Part shown: positions 27,170-36,403 of the stretch, piece after piece | Numbering within the stretch: position 1 is the stretch's first letter | How the letters are laid out: each line of letters opens with the position of its first letter | Assembly (NCBI RefSeq): GCF_020179755.1 | Contig: NZ_JAIUCY010000002.1 | Span: 620,001-684,000 of the forward strand | Source: Herbaspirillum sp. alder98 | Lineage (GTDB): Bacteria > Pseudomonadota > Gammaproteobacteria > Burkholderiales > Burkholderiaceae_D | Length of the DNA: 64,000 bases | Direction of reading: 5' to 3' | Position numbers and translations under genes: made by a program | The notes under the pieces: generated by a model | The model's input: the letters and a program-made list of their open reading frames with translations, nothing else | Database searches by the model: none | What the model was told of the DNA's origin: nothing

Positions 27170-28138
27170 ATGACAGTCCGCCATCCCGCCCCGCCCCTGC
27201 AACGCCACCAGTTTGCCGCCCCTGAACCGGGGCCGCGCCTGTTGGTGCTGGGGGCGGTGCATGGCGACGAAACCTGCGGCACACGGGCCATCGAAAGGCT
27301 GCTGGGTGAACTGCAACGCGGCGAAGTCGAACTGCAACGCGGCCTGCTCACGCTGGTGCCGGTCACCAATCCGCTGGCCTATCAGCTGGGTAAGCGGCAA
27401 GGCGAACGCAACCTCAATCGCAACCTGCGCATTTATGCCGCGCCGGCCAACTATGAAGACCGCGTCGCCAATATCCTGTGCCCGTGGATCAGCGAGCACG
27501 AGGTCCTGCTCGACCTGCACTCCTTCCACACGGCCGGCGTGCCGTTCGCCATGCTGGGCCCGCCTGACAACGACGGTCCCATCGAAGCCTTCGCCCATGC
27601 CCACGCCGAACAACGCATGGCGCTGCACCTTGGCACCAGCCGCATCGTCGAAGGCTGGATGGAAACCTATGCCCGGGGAGTGGCCCGCCGCCAGCGCGAA
27701 GGCCGGGTCACCGCGCCCGATCTGCTGGACAACAGCTACGGCGTCGGCACCACCGAATTTGCCCGTACCCAGGGACTCTATGGCATCACGCTCGAATGCG
27801 GCCAGCACCGGGACCCGCAAGCCCCTGAAGTGGCCTACCGCGCGATACGCCAGACGCTTGCCCTGCTGGGGATGATCGATGCGCCGCTGGCGCCGTCCGA
27901 GCCCGGGATCGAAATCATCAGGCTGGTCGACGTGATCGACATGGAACATGCCGGCGATGTGTTCGTGCGCGAATGGGCCAGCTTTGATCGGGTGGCAAGC
28001 GGCGAATTGATCGGCCACCGTCAAGGCGGCGCGCCGGTGACGGCGCCGCAGGACGGTTATATCGTTTTTCCGAACCCCGGGGCGCTGGTGGGCAACGAGT
28101 GGTTCTATTTCGGCGTCGAAAGCAAGCGGCAGTTATAG
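27170..28138 (+). CDS. Succinylglutamate desuccinylase/aspartoacylase family zinc hydrolase
   Basis: A 322-residue M14-like zinc carboxypeptidase fold enzyme. Zinc ligands are recognisable: LGAVHGDETCGT (His and Glu about 26-29) and LDLHSFHTAG (His). NLNRNLR supplies the substrate arginine. The C-terminal part has a beta-barrel-like DUF-type domain (FVREWASFDRVASGELIGH). It would deacylate an N-acyl amino acid; the exact substrate is unknown. It begins 86 bases after the metallochaperone stop; as a zinc enzyme it could be a client, but that is speculation. Confidence 0.85.
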   Translation: MTVRHPAPPLQRHQFAAPEPGPRLLVLGAVHGDETCGTRAIERLLGELQRGEVELQRGLLTLVPVTNPLAYQLGKRQGERNLNRNLRIYAAPANYEDRVANILCPWISEHEVLLDLHSFHTAGVPFAMLGPPDNDGPIEAFAHAHAEQRMALHLGTSRIVEGWMETYARGVARRQREGRVTAPDLLDNSYGVGTTEFARTQGLYGITLECGQHRDPQAPEVAYRAIRQTLALLGMIDAPLAPSEPGIEIIRLVDVIDMEHAGDVFVREWASFDRVASGELIGHRQGGAPVTAPQDGYIVFPNPGALVGNEWFYFGVESKRQL

Positions 28139-28148
28139 GCGGGCAGCA

Positions 28149-28634
28149 TTAATCCAGCGCCAGCCGGTAAAACCGCGTATCCACCACCATCACCGGAAAA
28201 GCCGCCGGCAGCGCGCTTTTCTCGATCAGCGCAAAACCGTTCTTTTCGTAGAAACGATGCGCCGCCAGGAACTTGGCCGTGGTGCCGAGATAGATCTGCT
28301 TGACGCCCTGCTCGCGGGCCCAGGCGATGGCGCCATCGAGCAGGCGCCGCGCGGTGCCGAATTCACTGCCCCGATGGCTGGCCGCGACAAACATCTTGCG
28401 CAGCGCCACCTGGTCATGGCCGATGTCCAGCAGCGACACCGTGCCCACCACCCGCTCGCCGTCCAGCGCAACCCAGAAGTTGCCTTTTCCCTTTTGATAG
28501 AAGTTGCCGATGTCCTGCAGATCGGGCTGGCCCTCCAGCGTGATCGGGATCTCGAACTCCTGTTGCTGGATCGGCAGGATGACGTCGACCACGCCAGCGG
28601 CGTAGTCGGGTGAAAACGGGCGAATATCGAGCAT
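28149..28634 (-). CDS. GNAT family N-acetyltransferase
   Basis: A 161-residue acyltransferase. The acetyl-CoA motif A is KMFVAASHRGSEFGTARRLL (Q/R-x-x-G-x-G/A variant), preceded by VGTVSLLDIGHDQVALR and followed by IYLGTTAKFLAAHRFYEKNG, all standard GNAT positions. The start at 28634 was chosen as the first ATG consistent with the domain; the frame is open upstream into the enoyl-CoA hydratase gene. Substrate unknown. It follows that gene by 47 bases on the same strand. Confidence 0.85.
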   Translation of the reverse strand: MLDIRPFSPDYAAGVVDVILPIQQQEFEIPITLEGQPDLQDIGNFYQKGKGNFWVALDGERVVGTVSLLDIGHDQVALRKMFVAASHRGSEFGTARRLLDGAIAWAREQGVKQIYLGTTAKFLAAHRFYEKNGFALIEKSALPAAFPVMVVDTRFYRLALD

Positions 28635-28681
28635 GGAATCAGGTGCGTTGAAGGGAAAGACGCATGATACCCAAATCCGGC

Positions 28682-29464
28682 CTAGCGGTTCTTCCAGACC
28701 GCCGCGCGCTTGTCGAGAAAGGCATTGACGCCTTCCTTCTGGTCCTCGGTCTCGAACAGGTCGACAAACAGTTCGCGCTCGGTCTGCAAGAGCGTACCCA
28801 GCGGATTGTGGCGCGCGCCCTGGATCAGTTTCTTGCTGGCCGCCACCGATGACGGACTCTGCTTTTCGGCCTGCAACGCCAATTCCAGCGCACGCGTTCT
28901 GGCCTGCCCGCGCGGCACCACTTCTTCCACCAGGCCGATGCGCCGTGCGGTCTCGGCATTGACCCGCTCGCCGCACAGGATCATGCGCTTGGCCCAGCCT
29001 TCGCCCACCAGCCAGGGCAGGTTCTGGGTGCCGCCGGCGCACGGCAGCAAACCCACGGCCGCTTCGGGCAAGGCCATCTGCGCCTGCTCTTCGGCGATCC
29101 GCAGATCGCAGGCCAGCGCGCACTCCAGCCCGCCGCCCATGGCATAGCCGTTGATGGCAGCAATCGATACCCCGCGAAACCCGGACAGGGCCTCGAAGGC
29201 TTCCCCGAAGCGGCGCGCCATGTCACGGGCACGCGCCTGGTCACCGTCGGCGAACAGCTTCAGGTCGGCGCCGGCCGAAAAGAATTTCTCGCCTTCTCCG
29301 GTGACCACCAAGGTATAGATATCGCGGTCGGCATTGAGCTCGCTCACCAGGCGGGTGAGATCGACCAGCGCGTCGCGGGTCCAGGTGTTGGCGGGCGGAT
29401 TGGCCAGCGTCAGCACGGCGGTGTGATTGATTTTTTCCAGCTTCAGGTTGGTATAGGTGCTCAT
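28682..29464 (-). CDS. Enoyl-CoA hydratase/isomerase family protein
   Basis: A 260-residue crotonase-fold enzyme. The oxyanion hole region is FFSAGADLKLF and NGYAMGGGLECALACDLRIA; both catalytic-type glutamates are present (LECA and PEAAVGLLPCAGG). The length is standard. The start at 29464 has AAGGA before it. It lies 19 bases after an acyl-CoA dehydrogenase gene, forming a beta-oxidation-type step pair (dehydrogenation then hydration). With an isobutyryl-CoA-dehydrogenase-like partner, methacrylyl-CoA hydration in valine breakdown is one possibility. Confidence 0.9.
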   Translation of the reverse strand: MSTYTNLKLEKINHTAVLTLANPPANTWTRDALVDLTRLVSELNADRDIYTLVVTGEGEKFFSAGADLKLFADGDQARARDMARRFGEAFEALSGFRGVSIAAINGYAMGGGLECALACDLRIAEEQAQMALPEAAVGLLPCAGGTQNLPWLVGEGWAKRMILCGERVNAETARRIGLVEEVVPRGQARTRALELALQAEKQSPSSVAASKKLIQGARHNPLGTLLQTERELFVDLFETEDQKEGVNAFLDKRAAVWKNR

Positions 29465-29483
29465 GGTGTCCTTCGGGGCAAGG

Positions 29484-30644
29484 TCAGCGGATATGGTCGA
29501 GGTTGTCACTTCCCAGCAGCTGGCGCGACACGATCACGCGCATGATCTCGTTGGTGCCTTCCAGGATCTGGTGCACCCGCACGTCGCGGAAGTAACGCTC
29601 CAGCGGGTATTCGCGAATATAGCCGTAGCCGCCATGCAGTTGCAGCGCCTCGTTGCAGACCCTGAAACCGAGATCGGTGGCGAGCCGCTTGGCCATCGCG
29701 CAATACGTGGTGGCGTCGGGCGAAGCGGCATCCAGCTTGGCCGCGGCCAGACGCACGATCTGGCGCGCCGCCACCAGTTCGGTCTGCATGTCGGCCAGCT
29801 TGAATTGCAGCGCCTGGAAGTCGGCAATGGGACGGCCGAACTGGCGCCGCTCCTTCATATAGCCATGCGCGGCATCGAGCGCGGCCTGGGCCGCCCCGAC
29901 CGAGCAGGTGGCGATGTTGATGCGCCCGCCGTCGAGCCCCTTCATGGCGAAGACAAAACCCTCGCCCTCGTTACCCAGCAGATGATCGGCCGGCACCCTG
30001 ACGTTGTCGAAATTGATGGTGCGGGTGGGCTGGCTGTTCCAGCCCATCTTGCTTTCCTTCTTGCCGTAATTGACGCCCGGCGCATTGCCCGGCACCACGA
30101 TGGCCGACACCCCGCGCGCGCCCTCGCTGCCGGTGCGCGCCATCACCACCAGCACATCGGTCGAGCCGGCGCCGGAGATGAAGGCCTTGGAACCGTTGAT
30201 CACATAATGGCCGTCCACCAGTCTGGCGCTGGTCTTGAGCGAGGCCGCATCCGAACCCGAGCCGGGTTCGGTGAGGCAATACGAACCGATGCGGCGACCA
30301 CTGGCCAGGTCTTCGCACCAGTGGCTCTTGAGCGCCGCCGTGCCCCACGAGGCAATCATCCAGCTGACCATATTGTGGATGGTGAAATAGGCGGCGGTGG
30401 ACGGACAGGCGCGCGCCAGTTCCTCGAAGACGATGGTGGCGTCCAGCCGCGACAGGCCCAGGCCGCCGGCGGCTTCCGGCGTGTACAGGCCGCAGAAGCC
30501 GAGTTCGCCGGCACGGGCGATCACATCCACCGGAAAATGCGACTCTTCATCCCACTTGGCCGCATGCGGCGCCATCTCGCCGGCGGCAAAATCGCGTGCG
30601 CTCTGCTGGAAAGCCAACTGGTCTTGGTTAAGCTCGAAATCCAT
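29484..30644 (-). CDS. Acyl-CoA dehydrogenase, possibly isobutyryl-CoA dehydrogenase
   Basis: A 386-residue FAD enzyme. N-terminal helices MDFELNQDQLAFQQSARDFA, the FAD-binding CLTEPGSGSDAASLKTSA, and C-terminal LHGGYGYIREYPLERYFRD with the catalytic Glu in ILEGTNEIMRVIVSRQLL. That last block is close to human ACAD8 and bacterial isobutyryl-CoA dehydrogenases; short branched-chain substrate is therefore favoured but not proven. The start at 30644 has CAGGAG nine bases upstream. It heads a likely dehydrogenase-hydratase-GNAT transcript. Confidence 0.9.
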   Translation of the reverse strand: MDFELNQDQLAFQQSARDFAAGEMAPHAAKWDEESHFPVDVIARAGELGFCGLYTPEAAGGLGLSRLDATIVFEELARACPSTAAYFTIHNMVSWMIASWGTAALKSHWCEDLASGRRIGSYCLTEPGSGSDAASLKTSARLVDGHYVINGSKAFISGAGSTDVLVVMARTGSEGARGVSAIVVPGNAPGVNYGKKESKMGWNSQPTRTINFDNVRVPADHLLGNEGEGFVFAMKGLDGGRINIATCSVGAAQAALDAAHGYMKERRQFGRPIADFQALQFKLADMQTELVAARQIVRLAAAKLDAASPDATTYCAMAKRLATDLGFRVCNEALQLHGGYGYIREYPLERYFRDVRVHQILEGTNEIMRVIVSRQLLGSDNLDHIR

Positions 30645-31348
30645 ACTTGTCTCCTGTCGGATATCCATTGTCATTGTTATTGTTGCGTCGAGCGCTGCCT
30701 GCCGCCGTCGCATGAGACTTAGATTAACGGAAATCGCGGCGTGCGGTTGTCGCGGGGGCGACATTGCTCTGCGCCTGCGCGGAAAAAGACGCTGAAGTCC
30801 GGCGTGCGCCGGCACGACAGGCCATTTCCGATCGAGCGGATATGGGTTGGATGCGGGAATGTCCCGATCATGGAATAACAGGAGAAGCAACAGCGGTATG
30901 CAAGCCGCCTGTCGCAGAGGTCCCGATACAGGAATCGAGACCGATAAGTGAGCGCTCACTCAAGGTCGCAGCCTGCGAGGAAACCGGCAACGCCGTCTAC
31001 GGTTGGCGTTCCAGCTCCAGCAAACCCAGCTGCCGTACGGATTTCACTGCCTGCTCCAAAATTTTGCTTCAGATGGCGGCTGCCATTACCGCGCCGGGTA
31101 CGACGCATCACGGGCAGACACCTCGGCCGTGGTAGCGGCCTTCACAACAATCTCCGTCTCAAGAACTGCTGTGACTGAAGTCTATCCGGGGTCGCCATGC
31201 ATCAGGAAATACCGATTGGGGATACAGCCATAAGCAAAACCTATAGCCCATCGAAATCGGGTCGAAAATCAGGTATGCTCCCACCGGCCGGGACGCGGGG
31301 GCGCTTCCGACATCCAACAGAACGCCAAGCCCGGGCCCAAGGACGAAC
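30645..31348. other. 704-base intergenic region with a 14-bp palindrome
   Basis: No convincing gene is seen. Codon use in the several short open frames is unlike the neighbours. It holds a decayed REP-like piece near 30797 (CCGGCGTGCGCCGG) and the perfect palindrome AGTGAGCGCTCACT at 30947-30960. The promoters of the divergent acyl-CoA dehydrogenase and diguanylate cyclase genes must lie here. Confidence 0.5.
30947..30960. promoter_or_regulatory. 14-bp perfect palindrome, TetR-like candidate operator
   Basis: AGTGAGCGCTCACT is fully self-complementary. Its TGAGCGCTCA core is common in TetR-family operators of fatty acid and efflux genes. It is 303 bases from the acyl-CoA dehydrogenase start, rather far for a simple operator, and no TetR gene is in the window. 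Confidence 0.4.
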
Positions 31349-32293
31349 ATGAACCAACCAATCACCAGCCAGATGGAACCTGACAGCGCGGTCTACAAGA
31401 CGCTGCTGGAATCGACCAAGGCGATTCCCTGGAAGATCGACTGGGCCAGCATGAAGTTTGCCTACATCGGACCGCAGATCGAGGCCCTGCTGGGCTGGAC
31501 GCCCGAGAGCTGGGTCACCGCCGAGGACTGGGCCATGCGGATTCATGCCGACGACCGCGAGGCGGTGGTCAACTTCTGCATCTCGCAATCCAAGGCCGGC
31601 GTCGACCACGAAGCCGATTACCGCGCCCTGACCCGCGATGGCGAACATATCTGGATTCGCGACGTGGTCCATGTGGTGCGCAATGACGATGGCAGCCCCA
31701 ACGCCCTGATCGGCTTCATGTTCGACATCACCGAACGCAAGAAGACCGAGGCGCGCCTGATCGAACTGCAGAAGGAACTGGAAGCCCTGTCGTATCGCGA
31801 CGGCTTGACCAACGTGGCCAACCGCCGCATGTTCGATTCGGCGCTGGAGGTCGAGTGGGCCAATGCGGTCAACAATCGCACGCCGCTGTCGCTGATCATG
31901 CTCGACATCGACTACTTCAAGCAATTCAACGACCACTACGGCCATATCCGGGGCGACGAATGCCTCAAGCAGGTGGCATCGGTGCTCGAAAAATCGGCCA
32001 CCCGCACGCGCGACTTCTTTGCCCGCTACGGCGGCGAAGAATTCGTGCTGATCCTGCCCGAGGCCGACGCCAAGGCGGCGCTGCAGGTGGCGCAACGCTG
32101 CCGCAAGCTGGTGCAGGATGAAGGCATCCCGCATGCCAAGTCGCAAGTGGCCGAGGTGGTGACCATCAGCGTCGGGGTGTCGACCATGTTCCCCTCCCCC
32201 CAGGACCATCGCATCGCCTTCATGGAACAGGTCGACCAGCGCCTTTACAAGGCCAAGCAACTCGGCCGTAACTGTATCGCCGTCGACGAATAA
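31349..32293 (+). CDS. PAS-GGDEF diguanylate cyclase
   Basis: A 314-residue cytosolic protein. An N-terminal PAS domain (about 20-135; KIDWASMKFAYIGPQIEALL to GFMFDITERKKTEA) is followed by a GGDEF domain (about 150-312). The active site is YGGEEFVLILPEAD (GGEEF at about 228-232). The inhibitory I-site RTRD lies five residues upstream, so product inhibition is expected. No transmembrane segment is seen, so the PAS senses a cytosolic signal. Downstream PhzF is separate. It is one of two c-di-GMP enzymes in this 8-kb part. Confidence 0.93.
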   Translation: MNQPITSQMEPDSAVYKTLLESTKAIPWKIDWASMKFAYIGPQIEALLGWTPESWVTAEDWAMRIHADDREAVVNFCISQSKAGVDHEADYRALTRDGEHIWIRDVVHVVRNDDGSPNALIGFMFDITERKKTEARLIELQKELEALSYRDGLTNVANRRMFDSALEVEWANAVNNRTPLSLIMLDIDYFKQFNDHYGHIRGDECLKQVASVLEKSATRTRDFFARYGGEEFVLILPEADAKAALQVAQRCRKLVQDEGIPHAKSQVAEVVTISVGVSTMFPSPQDHRIAFMEQVDQRLYKAKQLGRNCIAVDE

Positions 32294-32356
32294 ACTGTAC
32301 CTGTCTCCCGGCGTCGGCGATCGATACAATCGTCGGCTTACTTGCCAGGAGACCCG

Positions 32357-33247
32357 ATGTCCGCCACCTACCACTACCGCCTGCTCAATGTCTTCGCCGA
32401 ATCGACCTTCGGCGGCAATCCTCTGTGCGTCTTCGAAGACGCGCGCGGAATGGATGACGCCACCATGCAGGCGCTGGCGCTGCAATTCAACCTGTCCGAA
32501 ACCACCTTCATCCTGCCCTCGACCGTGGCGCAGGCGCGCGTGCGCATCTTCACCACCGGCTATGAAATGCCGTTTGCCGGCCATCCCACCCTGGGCTCGG
32601 CCCATGTGGTGCGCGCCTTGCACGACACCGGCGACGCGCTGACGCTCGAATTCAAGGCCGGCGTGGTGCCGGTCGAGGCCGAAGGCGATGTGTGGCGCTT
32701 CGTGGCGCCCGCCGCCGGCGGCCCCAAAACCGCGGCTTCGCCCCTGCCACCGGCCCAGGTCGCGGCGTTGCTGGGCCTGACCGCCGCCGACCTGGCGGCA
32801 GACCCGATGTGGGTCGACACCGGCGCCGACCAGTTCCTGGTGCCGCTGGTGTCGCCCGAGGCGGTGCGCCGCGCCCGGCCCGACAGCGCCACGCTGGACC
32901 TGTGGCCGCAAAGCAGCCTGGGCCGCAAGACCGCTTATGTATTTGCTTTCGACGCGCAGCAACCGGGCAATGTGCTGGCCCGCTATTTCTTCACCAAGCA
33001 AGGCGGCGGCGTGGCCGAAGACCCCGGCACCGGCTCGGCCTGCGCCAATCTCGGAGGCTGGCTGCTGGCCACCGGCCATGCGCTGCCGGCGCGCTATACG
33101 GTCGATCAGGGAGCGGCTGTCGATCGACCCTCGCTGCTGCATCTGTCGGTAAGCGCCGAGGGCGCCATCGAAGTCGGCGGACGGGTCATCGAACTGGGCC
33201 GTGGCAGCGTCACCATCGATGCCCCGGGACGCAGCCTGCTGGCTTGA
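32357..33247 (+). CDS. PhzF family isomerase-like protein
   Basis: A 296-residue PhzF/diaminopimelate-epimerase-fold protein. It begins YRLLNVFAESTFGGNPLCVF; the catalytic Glu is in LQFNLSETTFILP (about residue 46), MPFAGHPTLGSAHVV is the phosphate-loop-like segment, and EDPGTGSACANLGGWL mirrors it in the second half. PhzF itself isomerises DHHA in phenazine synthesis, but most homologues outside phenazine clusters have unknown substrates, and no phenazine genes are present. The ATG at 32357 with AGGAG upstream is preferred over an in-frame TTG at 32342. Confidence 0.9.
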   Translation: MSATYHYRLLNVFAESTFGGNPLCVFEDARGMDDATMQALALQFNLSETTFILPSTVAQARVRIFTTGYEMPFAGHPTLGSAHVVRALHDTGDALTLEFKAGVVPVEAEGDVWRFVAPAAGGPKTAASPLPPAQVAALLGLTAADLAADPMWVDTGADQFLVPLVSPEAVRRARPDSATLDLWPQSSLGRKTAYVFAFDAQQPGNVLARYFFTKQGGGVAEDPGTGSACANLGGWLLATGHALPARYTVDQGAAVDRPSLLHLSVSAEGAIEVGGRVIELGRGSVTIDAPGRSLLA

Positions 33248-33257
33248 TTGCCGACAT

Positions 33258-34202
33258 TCAGGCCGATGCGCCGGACTGCGCCTGCGCCCCTTCTGCCGTC
33301 AACGGCAGGATCAGCGCGTGCAACCAGTCCATGAATAACGCCAGCCGCGCCGGCACGTGACGCCGGCTGGCGTACAGCAGTGACACCGCCATCGGCGCCG
33401 GGCGATACGCCTGCATCACCTGCACCAGCGCGCCCTGCGCCAGCAGATCGCGTTTGCCGGCGCCCACCAGCGGCAGCTGGATCAGACCCAGGCCGGCCTG
33501 GCAGGCGGCGTCATAGGTCTCGGTGCTGTTGACGGTGATGTTGCCGGCCATCGGCACGAAATGGGTCTGCTGGCCGTCATGCCATTCCCACCCCGGAGAA
33601 CGCCCCCCCAACATTTGCCGGTAGTGCACCAAGCGGTGATGCGCCAGGTCTGCCAGCGAATGGGGCACGCCGTAGCGCGCCAGATAACCGGGGCTGGCGC
33701 AGTTGACCTGCACCAGGTGCCCGATACGGCGCGCCACCAGCGACGAATCGTCGAGCGAGCCGGTGCGCAGGACGCAATCGAAGCCTTCGCTCACCAGATC
33801 GACCCGGCGGTCGCTGGCCGACAATTCGATCTCGAGCTGCGGGTGCCGTTCAAGAAACCCGGGCAGCGCCGGCAACACCACCTCGCGCGCCATTGCGCTG
33901 GACATGTCGACCCGCAGGCGGCCGGTCAGCGACTGATCGCCGCCACGAAACATCCCCCGCAACGATTCGAAGTCATCCAGCAACTCCTTGCTGCGGCGGT
34001 ACAGCGAATCGCCGTCGGGCGTCATCTGCACCCGTCGCGTGGTGCGCTGGAGCAGCCGCGTGCCCAGCATCTGCTCAAGCTGCTGGATCGCCAGCGATAC
34101 GGTGGCGTTGGGCAGCCCGAGCTGGCGCGCGGCGCCGCTGAAACTGGCCAGTTCGGCCACACGCTGGAAAATCTGGAGGGTATCGAGCTGGTTCACGGTC
34201 AA
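33258..34202 (-). CDS. LysR-family transcriptional regulator
   Basis: A 314-residue regulator with N-terminal HTH (LQIFQRVAELASFSGAARQL, then NATVSLAIQQLEQMLGTRLL and RTTRRVQMTPDG) and effector domain (LTGRLRVDMSSAMAREVVLP onward). It is of the CrgA/DntR-like subgroup common in proteobacteria. It is divergent from the SDR gene at 34331 over a 128-base AT-rich region with a TTTCAGCTGAAA palindrome; control of that SDR gene is the simplest reading. It is convergent with phzF-like gene (10-base gap). Confidence 0.92.
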   Translation of the reverse strand: MTVNQLDTLQIFQRVAELASFSGAARQLGLPNATVSLAIQQLEQMLGTRLLQRTTRRVQMTPDGDSLYRRSKELLDDFESLRGMFRGGDQSLTGRLRVDMSSAMAREVVLPALPGFLERHPQLEIELSASDRRVDLVSEGFDCVLRTGSLDDSSLVARRIGHLVQVNCASPGYLARYGVPHSLADLAHHRLVHYRQMLGGRSPGWEWHDGQQTHFVPMAGNITVNSTETYDAACQAGLGLIQLPLVGAGKRDLLAQGALVQVMQAYRPAPMAVSLLYASRRHVPARLALFMDWLHALILPLTAEGAQAQSGASA

Positions 34203-34215
34203 CCTTGATTATTCA

Positions 34216-34227
34216 TTTCAGCTGAAA
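34216..34227. promoter_or_regulatory. 12-bp palindrome in the LysR/SDR divergent region
   Basis: TTTCAGCTGAAA is a perfect inverted repeat 13 bases before the LysR start, in a markedly AT-rich gap. It is a candidate autoregulatory LysR site; the length is short enough that chance cannot be excluded. Confidence 0.4.
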
Positions 34228-34330
34228 AGTCTAATATAAAACTTCTAATTTATTAATATTTTCTTGATTAATATACTTCGGTTCGTGGTCAGGCAATTCT
34301 GCTTCCCCTCTCTCAACCCTGGAGCCTTTC

Positions 34331-35122
34331 ATGAACCAAGCCCTCTCATCTTCCTCTTCGGCAACATCGTCCCGCGTCGCCCTGGTCACTGGCGGCAGCC
34401 GCGGCCTGGGCAAGAACGCCGCATTGCACCTGGCGCGCGACGGCGTCGGCGTGATCCTGACCTACGTGAGCAACCAGACTGCCGCCCAGCACACCGTCGC
34501 CGAGATCGAAGCCGCCGGCGGACGTGCCGTGGCACTGCAGCTCGACCTTGGCGACAGCCGCAGCTTCGCCGCCTTCGCCGATACGGTGCGCAACCGCCTG
34601 CGCGACACCTGGCAGGTCGAGCGCTTCGACTACCTGATCAACAACGGCGGCATGGGCATGCATGCCAGCATCGCCGAGACGACAGAAGAAGTCTTCGATC
34701 AACTGTCCAATGTGCACCTGAAAGGCACGTTCTTCCTGACCCAGGCATTGTTGCCGCTGATCGCCGATGGCGGCCGCATCATCAACATCTCCAGTGGACT
34801 GGCGCGCTTCTCGTTGCCGGGCTACGCCGCCTACGCGGCCATGAAGGGCGGGATCGAAGTGTTGAGCCGCTACATGGCCAAGGAATTCGGCGCGCGCGGC
34901 ATTGCCGTCAATACCGTGGCGCCGGGCGCCATCGAAACCGACTTCGGCGGTGGCCGGGTGCGCGACAACGCCGAACTGAACGCTTTCGTGGCCAGCCAGA
35001 CCGCCCTGGGACGGGCCGGCAAGCCGGACGACATCGGCGCGGCCATCGCGTCGCTGGTGAAGACCGAGAACGGCTGGATCAACGCCCAGCGGATCGAAAT
35101 CTCGGGCGGCATGTTCGTTTGA
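34331..35122 (+). CDS. Short-chain dehydrogenase/reductase
   Basis: A 263-residue classical SDR. The NAD(P) loop is ALVTGGSRGLGKNAALHLA (TGxxxGxG), the NNAG motif appears as LINNGGMGMH (Gly for Ala), and the catalytic residues are Ser in NISSGLARFS and Tyr/Lys in YAAYAAMKGG. The C-terminal NTVAPGAIETDF and NAQRIEISGG are typical of FabG-like enzymes. An acidic residue after the second strand is lacking (TYVSNQTAA), suggesting NADPH. Substrate unknown; probably regulated by the divergent LysR protein. Confidence 0.92.
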   Translation: MNQALSSSSSATSSRVALVTGGSRGLGKNAALHLARDGVGVILTYVSNQTAAQHTVAEIEAAGGRAVALQLDLGDSRSFAAFADTVRNRLRDTWQVERFDYLINNGGMGMHASIAETTEEVFDQLSNVHLKGTFFLTQALLPLIADGGRIINISSGLARFSLPGYAAYAAMKGGIEVLSRYMAKEFGARGIAVNTVAPGAIETDFGGGRVRDNAELNAFVASQTALGRAGKPDDIGAAIASLVKTENGWINAQRIEISGGMFV

Positions 35123-35578
35123 TGACGGCGGCGGCGCCCTGCCGCCGACCAGTTTGACTCGCGTTTTGCGCCGTCCCGCCGACGGCGCATTCGCGCTCCA
35201 CCCAAGGGCCGGCAAAACGGCCCTCCCACCCGGCTCGACACCACTGTTGCCTGACGCTTGCAAAGCCCCTCTACACGTGTTGCGGATTGTATTGTGCTCG
35301 GGTAACATCGCTCGGCGCTGATCTAGTATTTTTTCTAATAAAGTTTCGCCAAACAGCAATCACGGTTTGCCCCAACGGCGCAATCCAATGGTCTGACCAA
35401 TATCGTCCCAAGACGCCACGGCGCCCGGGGGCGAATTGCTCGCGGGCGGCGGACTTGATCGGCGCAGGACCGACATCGGGCGTGGAGACAAGCGCCGTGC
35501 CGTTTTACATGAGACCACTCATGCCGGCAACGAGGTCGGCGTCGTGAAGTACACCGAGGGGGCAGTATCAGAACTCAT
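35123..35578. other. 456-base intergenic region with one hairpin
   Basis: TGCGCCGTC (35167-35175) and GACGGCGCA (35181-35189) form a perfect 9-bp hairpin 45 bases after the SDR stop, but with no T tract; it may be a weak or Rho-assisted terminator. The rest (about 35280-35578) shows no gene, RNA or riboswitch I can name. Confidence 0.4.
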
Positions 35579-36403
35579 TTGTTTGGCGATCGACCGGCGC
35601 GCTGGCGCATGGGTGCGGCCGCGCTGCTCATGGCAGTCTGCGGCGCATGCATTGGCCCCGCCGCACTCGCCGCTGGCGCCGGGCCCGACTGCTCGCGCTC
35701 GTTCACCCTGGCACTGCACGACCACGGCCTGCTGTATTCGGCGGCCACCGATACCGGCATCGACCGCGATTTCGCCGACGAACTGATTCGCCGCAGCGGC
35801 TGCAAGGTCAATGTCAGCCTGATGTCGCGCGCGCGCATCTGGCAATTGATCGAATCCGGCGCGCTCGACTTCAGCCTCTCGGGCATCAGCAACCGCGAGC
35901 GCGAGCAGTACGCTTCCTTCGCCTGGTACTTCAGCAACAAGTACTACCTGCTGGTGCGCAAGGATGCCGGCGTGGTCCGCATGGAAGATGTGGCCCGCAA
36001 CGAGCAGTTCCAGCTGGGCGTGATCCGCAGCTTCCGCTACAGCGACAACGCCAACCGCATGGTCGACCGCCTGACCGCGTCCAATCGCGTCAGCCTGGCC
36101 GGCGGCCTCGATCCGCTGTACGAAGCCCTGATGCTCAACCGCATCCAGGGCATGATCATGGAACCCTTCGACTATCCGGTGGTGCAAGAGAAGCGGATCC
36201 GTGAAATCACCTCCATCATCGGCTTCAACGATCCATCAGTGCCGCACGGACTGATCATGTCCAAGAAAGCCCTGGCGCCCGGCGAACAGGACAAATGGCG
36301 CGCACTGGTCGATGGCATGCTGGCCGACGGCACCGTGCTGCGCATCTTCGAGAAATACTTCAATCCGGAACTGGCAGCGTCCATGGTCGAGGGCAAACCG
36401 TGA
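35579..36403 (+). CDS. Periplasmic solute-binding protein (SBP_bac_3-like)
   Basis: A 274-residue protein with signal segment MGAAALLMAVCGACIGPAAL and a type-3 amino-acid-binding-like fold (FTLALHDHGLLYSAATDTGI, then FADELIRRSGCKVNVSLMSR and GALDFSLSGISNREREQYAS). The start is uncertain: TTG at 35579 gives the length listed, while ATG at 35609 gives a more usual signal peptide; neither has a good ribosome-binding site. No ABC permease genes follow. Instead the stop overlaps the GTG of a CHASE-PAS-GGDEF-EAL receptor, so this protein may be a ligand-capturing partner of that sensor. Confidence 0.8.
   Translation: MFGDRPARWRMGAAALLMAVCGACIGPAALAAGAGPDCSRSFTLALHDHGLLYSAATDTGIDRDFADELIRRSGCKVNVSLMSRARIWQLIESGALDFSLSGISNREREQYASFAWYFSNKYYLLVRKDAGVVRMEDVARNEQFQLGVIRSFRYSDNANRMVDRLTASNRVSLAGGLDPLYEALMLNRIQGMIMEPFDYPVVQEKRIREITSIIGFNDPSVPHGLIMSKKALAPGEQDKWRALVDGMLADGTVLRIFEKYFNPELAASMVEGKP

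Noticed and set aside
31241..33142. 633-codon minus-strand frame opposite the diguanylate cyclase and PhzF-like genes
   Set aside because: GC-rich shadow frame; both plus-strand genes have full domain evidence.
35280..35578. Possible c-di-GMP riboswitch upstream of the binding protein/GGDEF-EAL pair
   Set aside because: I could not recognise GEMM core elements; without structure search the claim cannot be supported.
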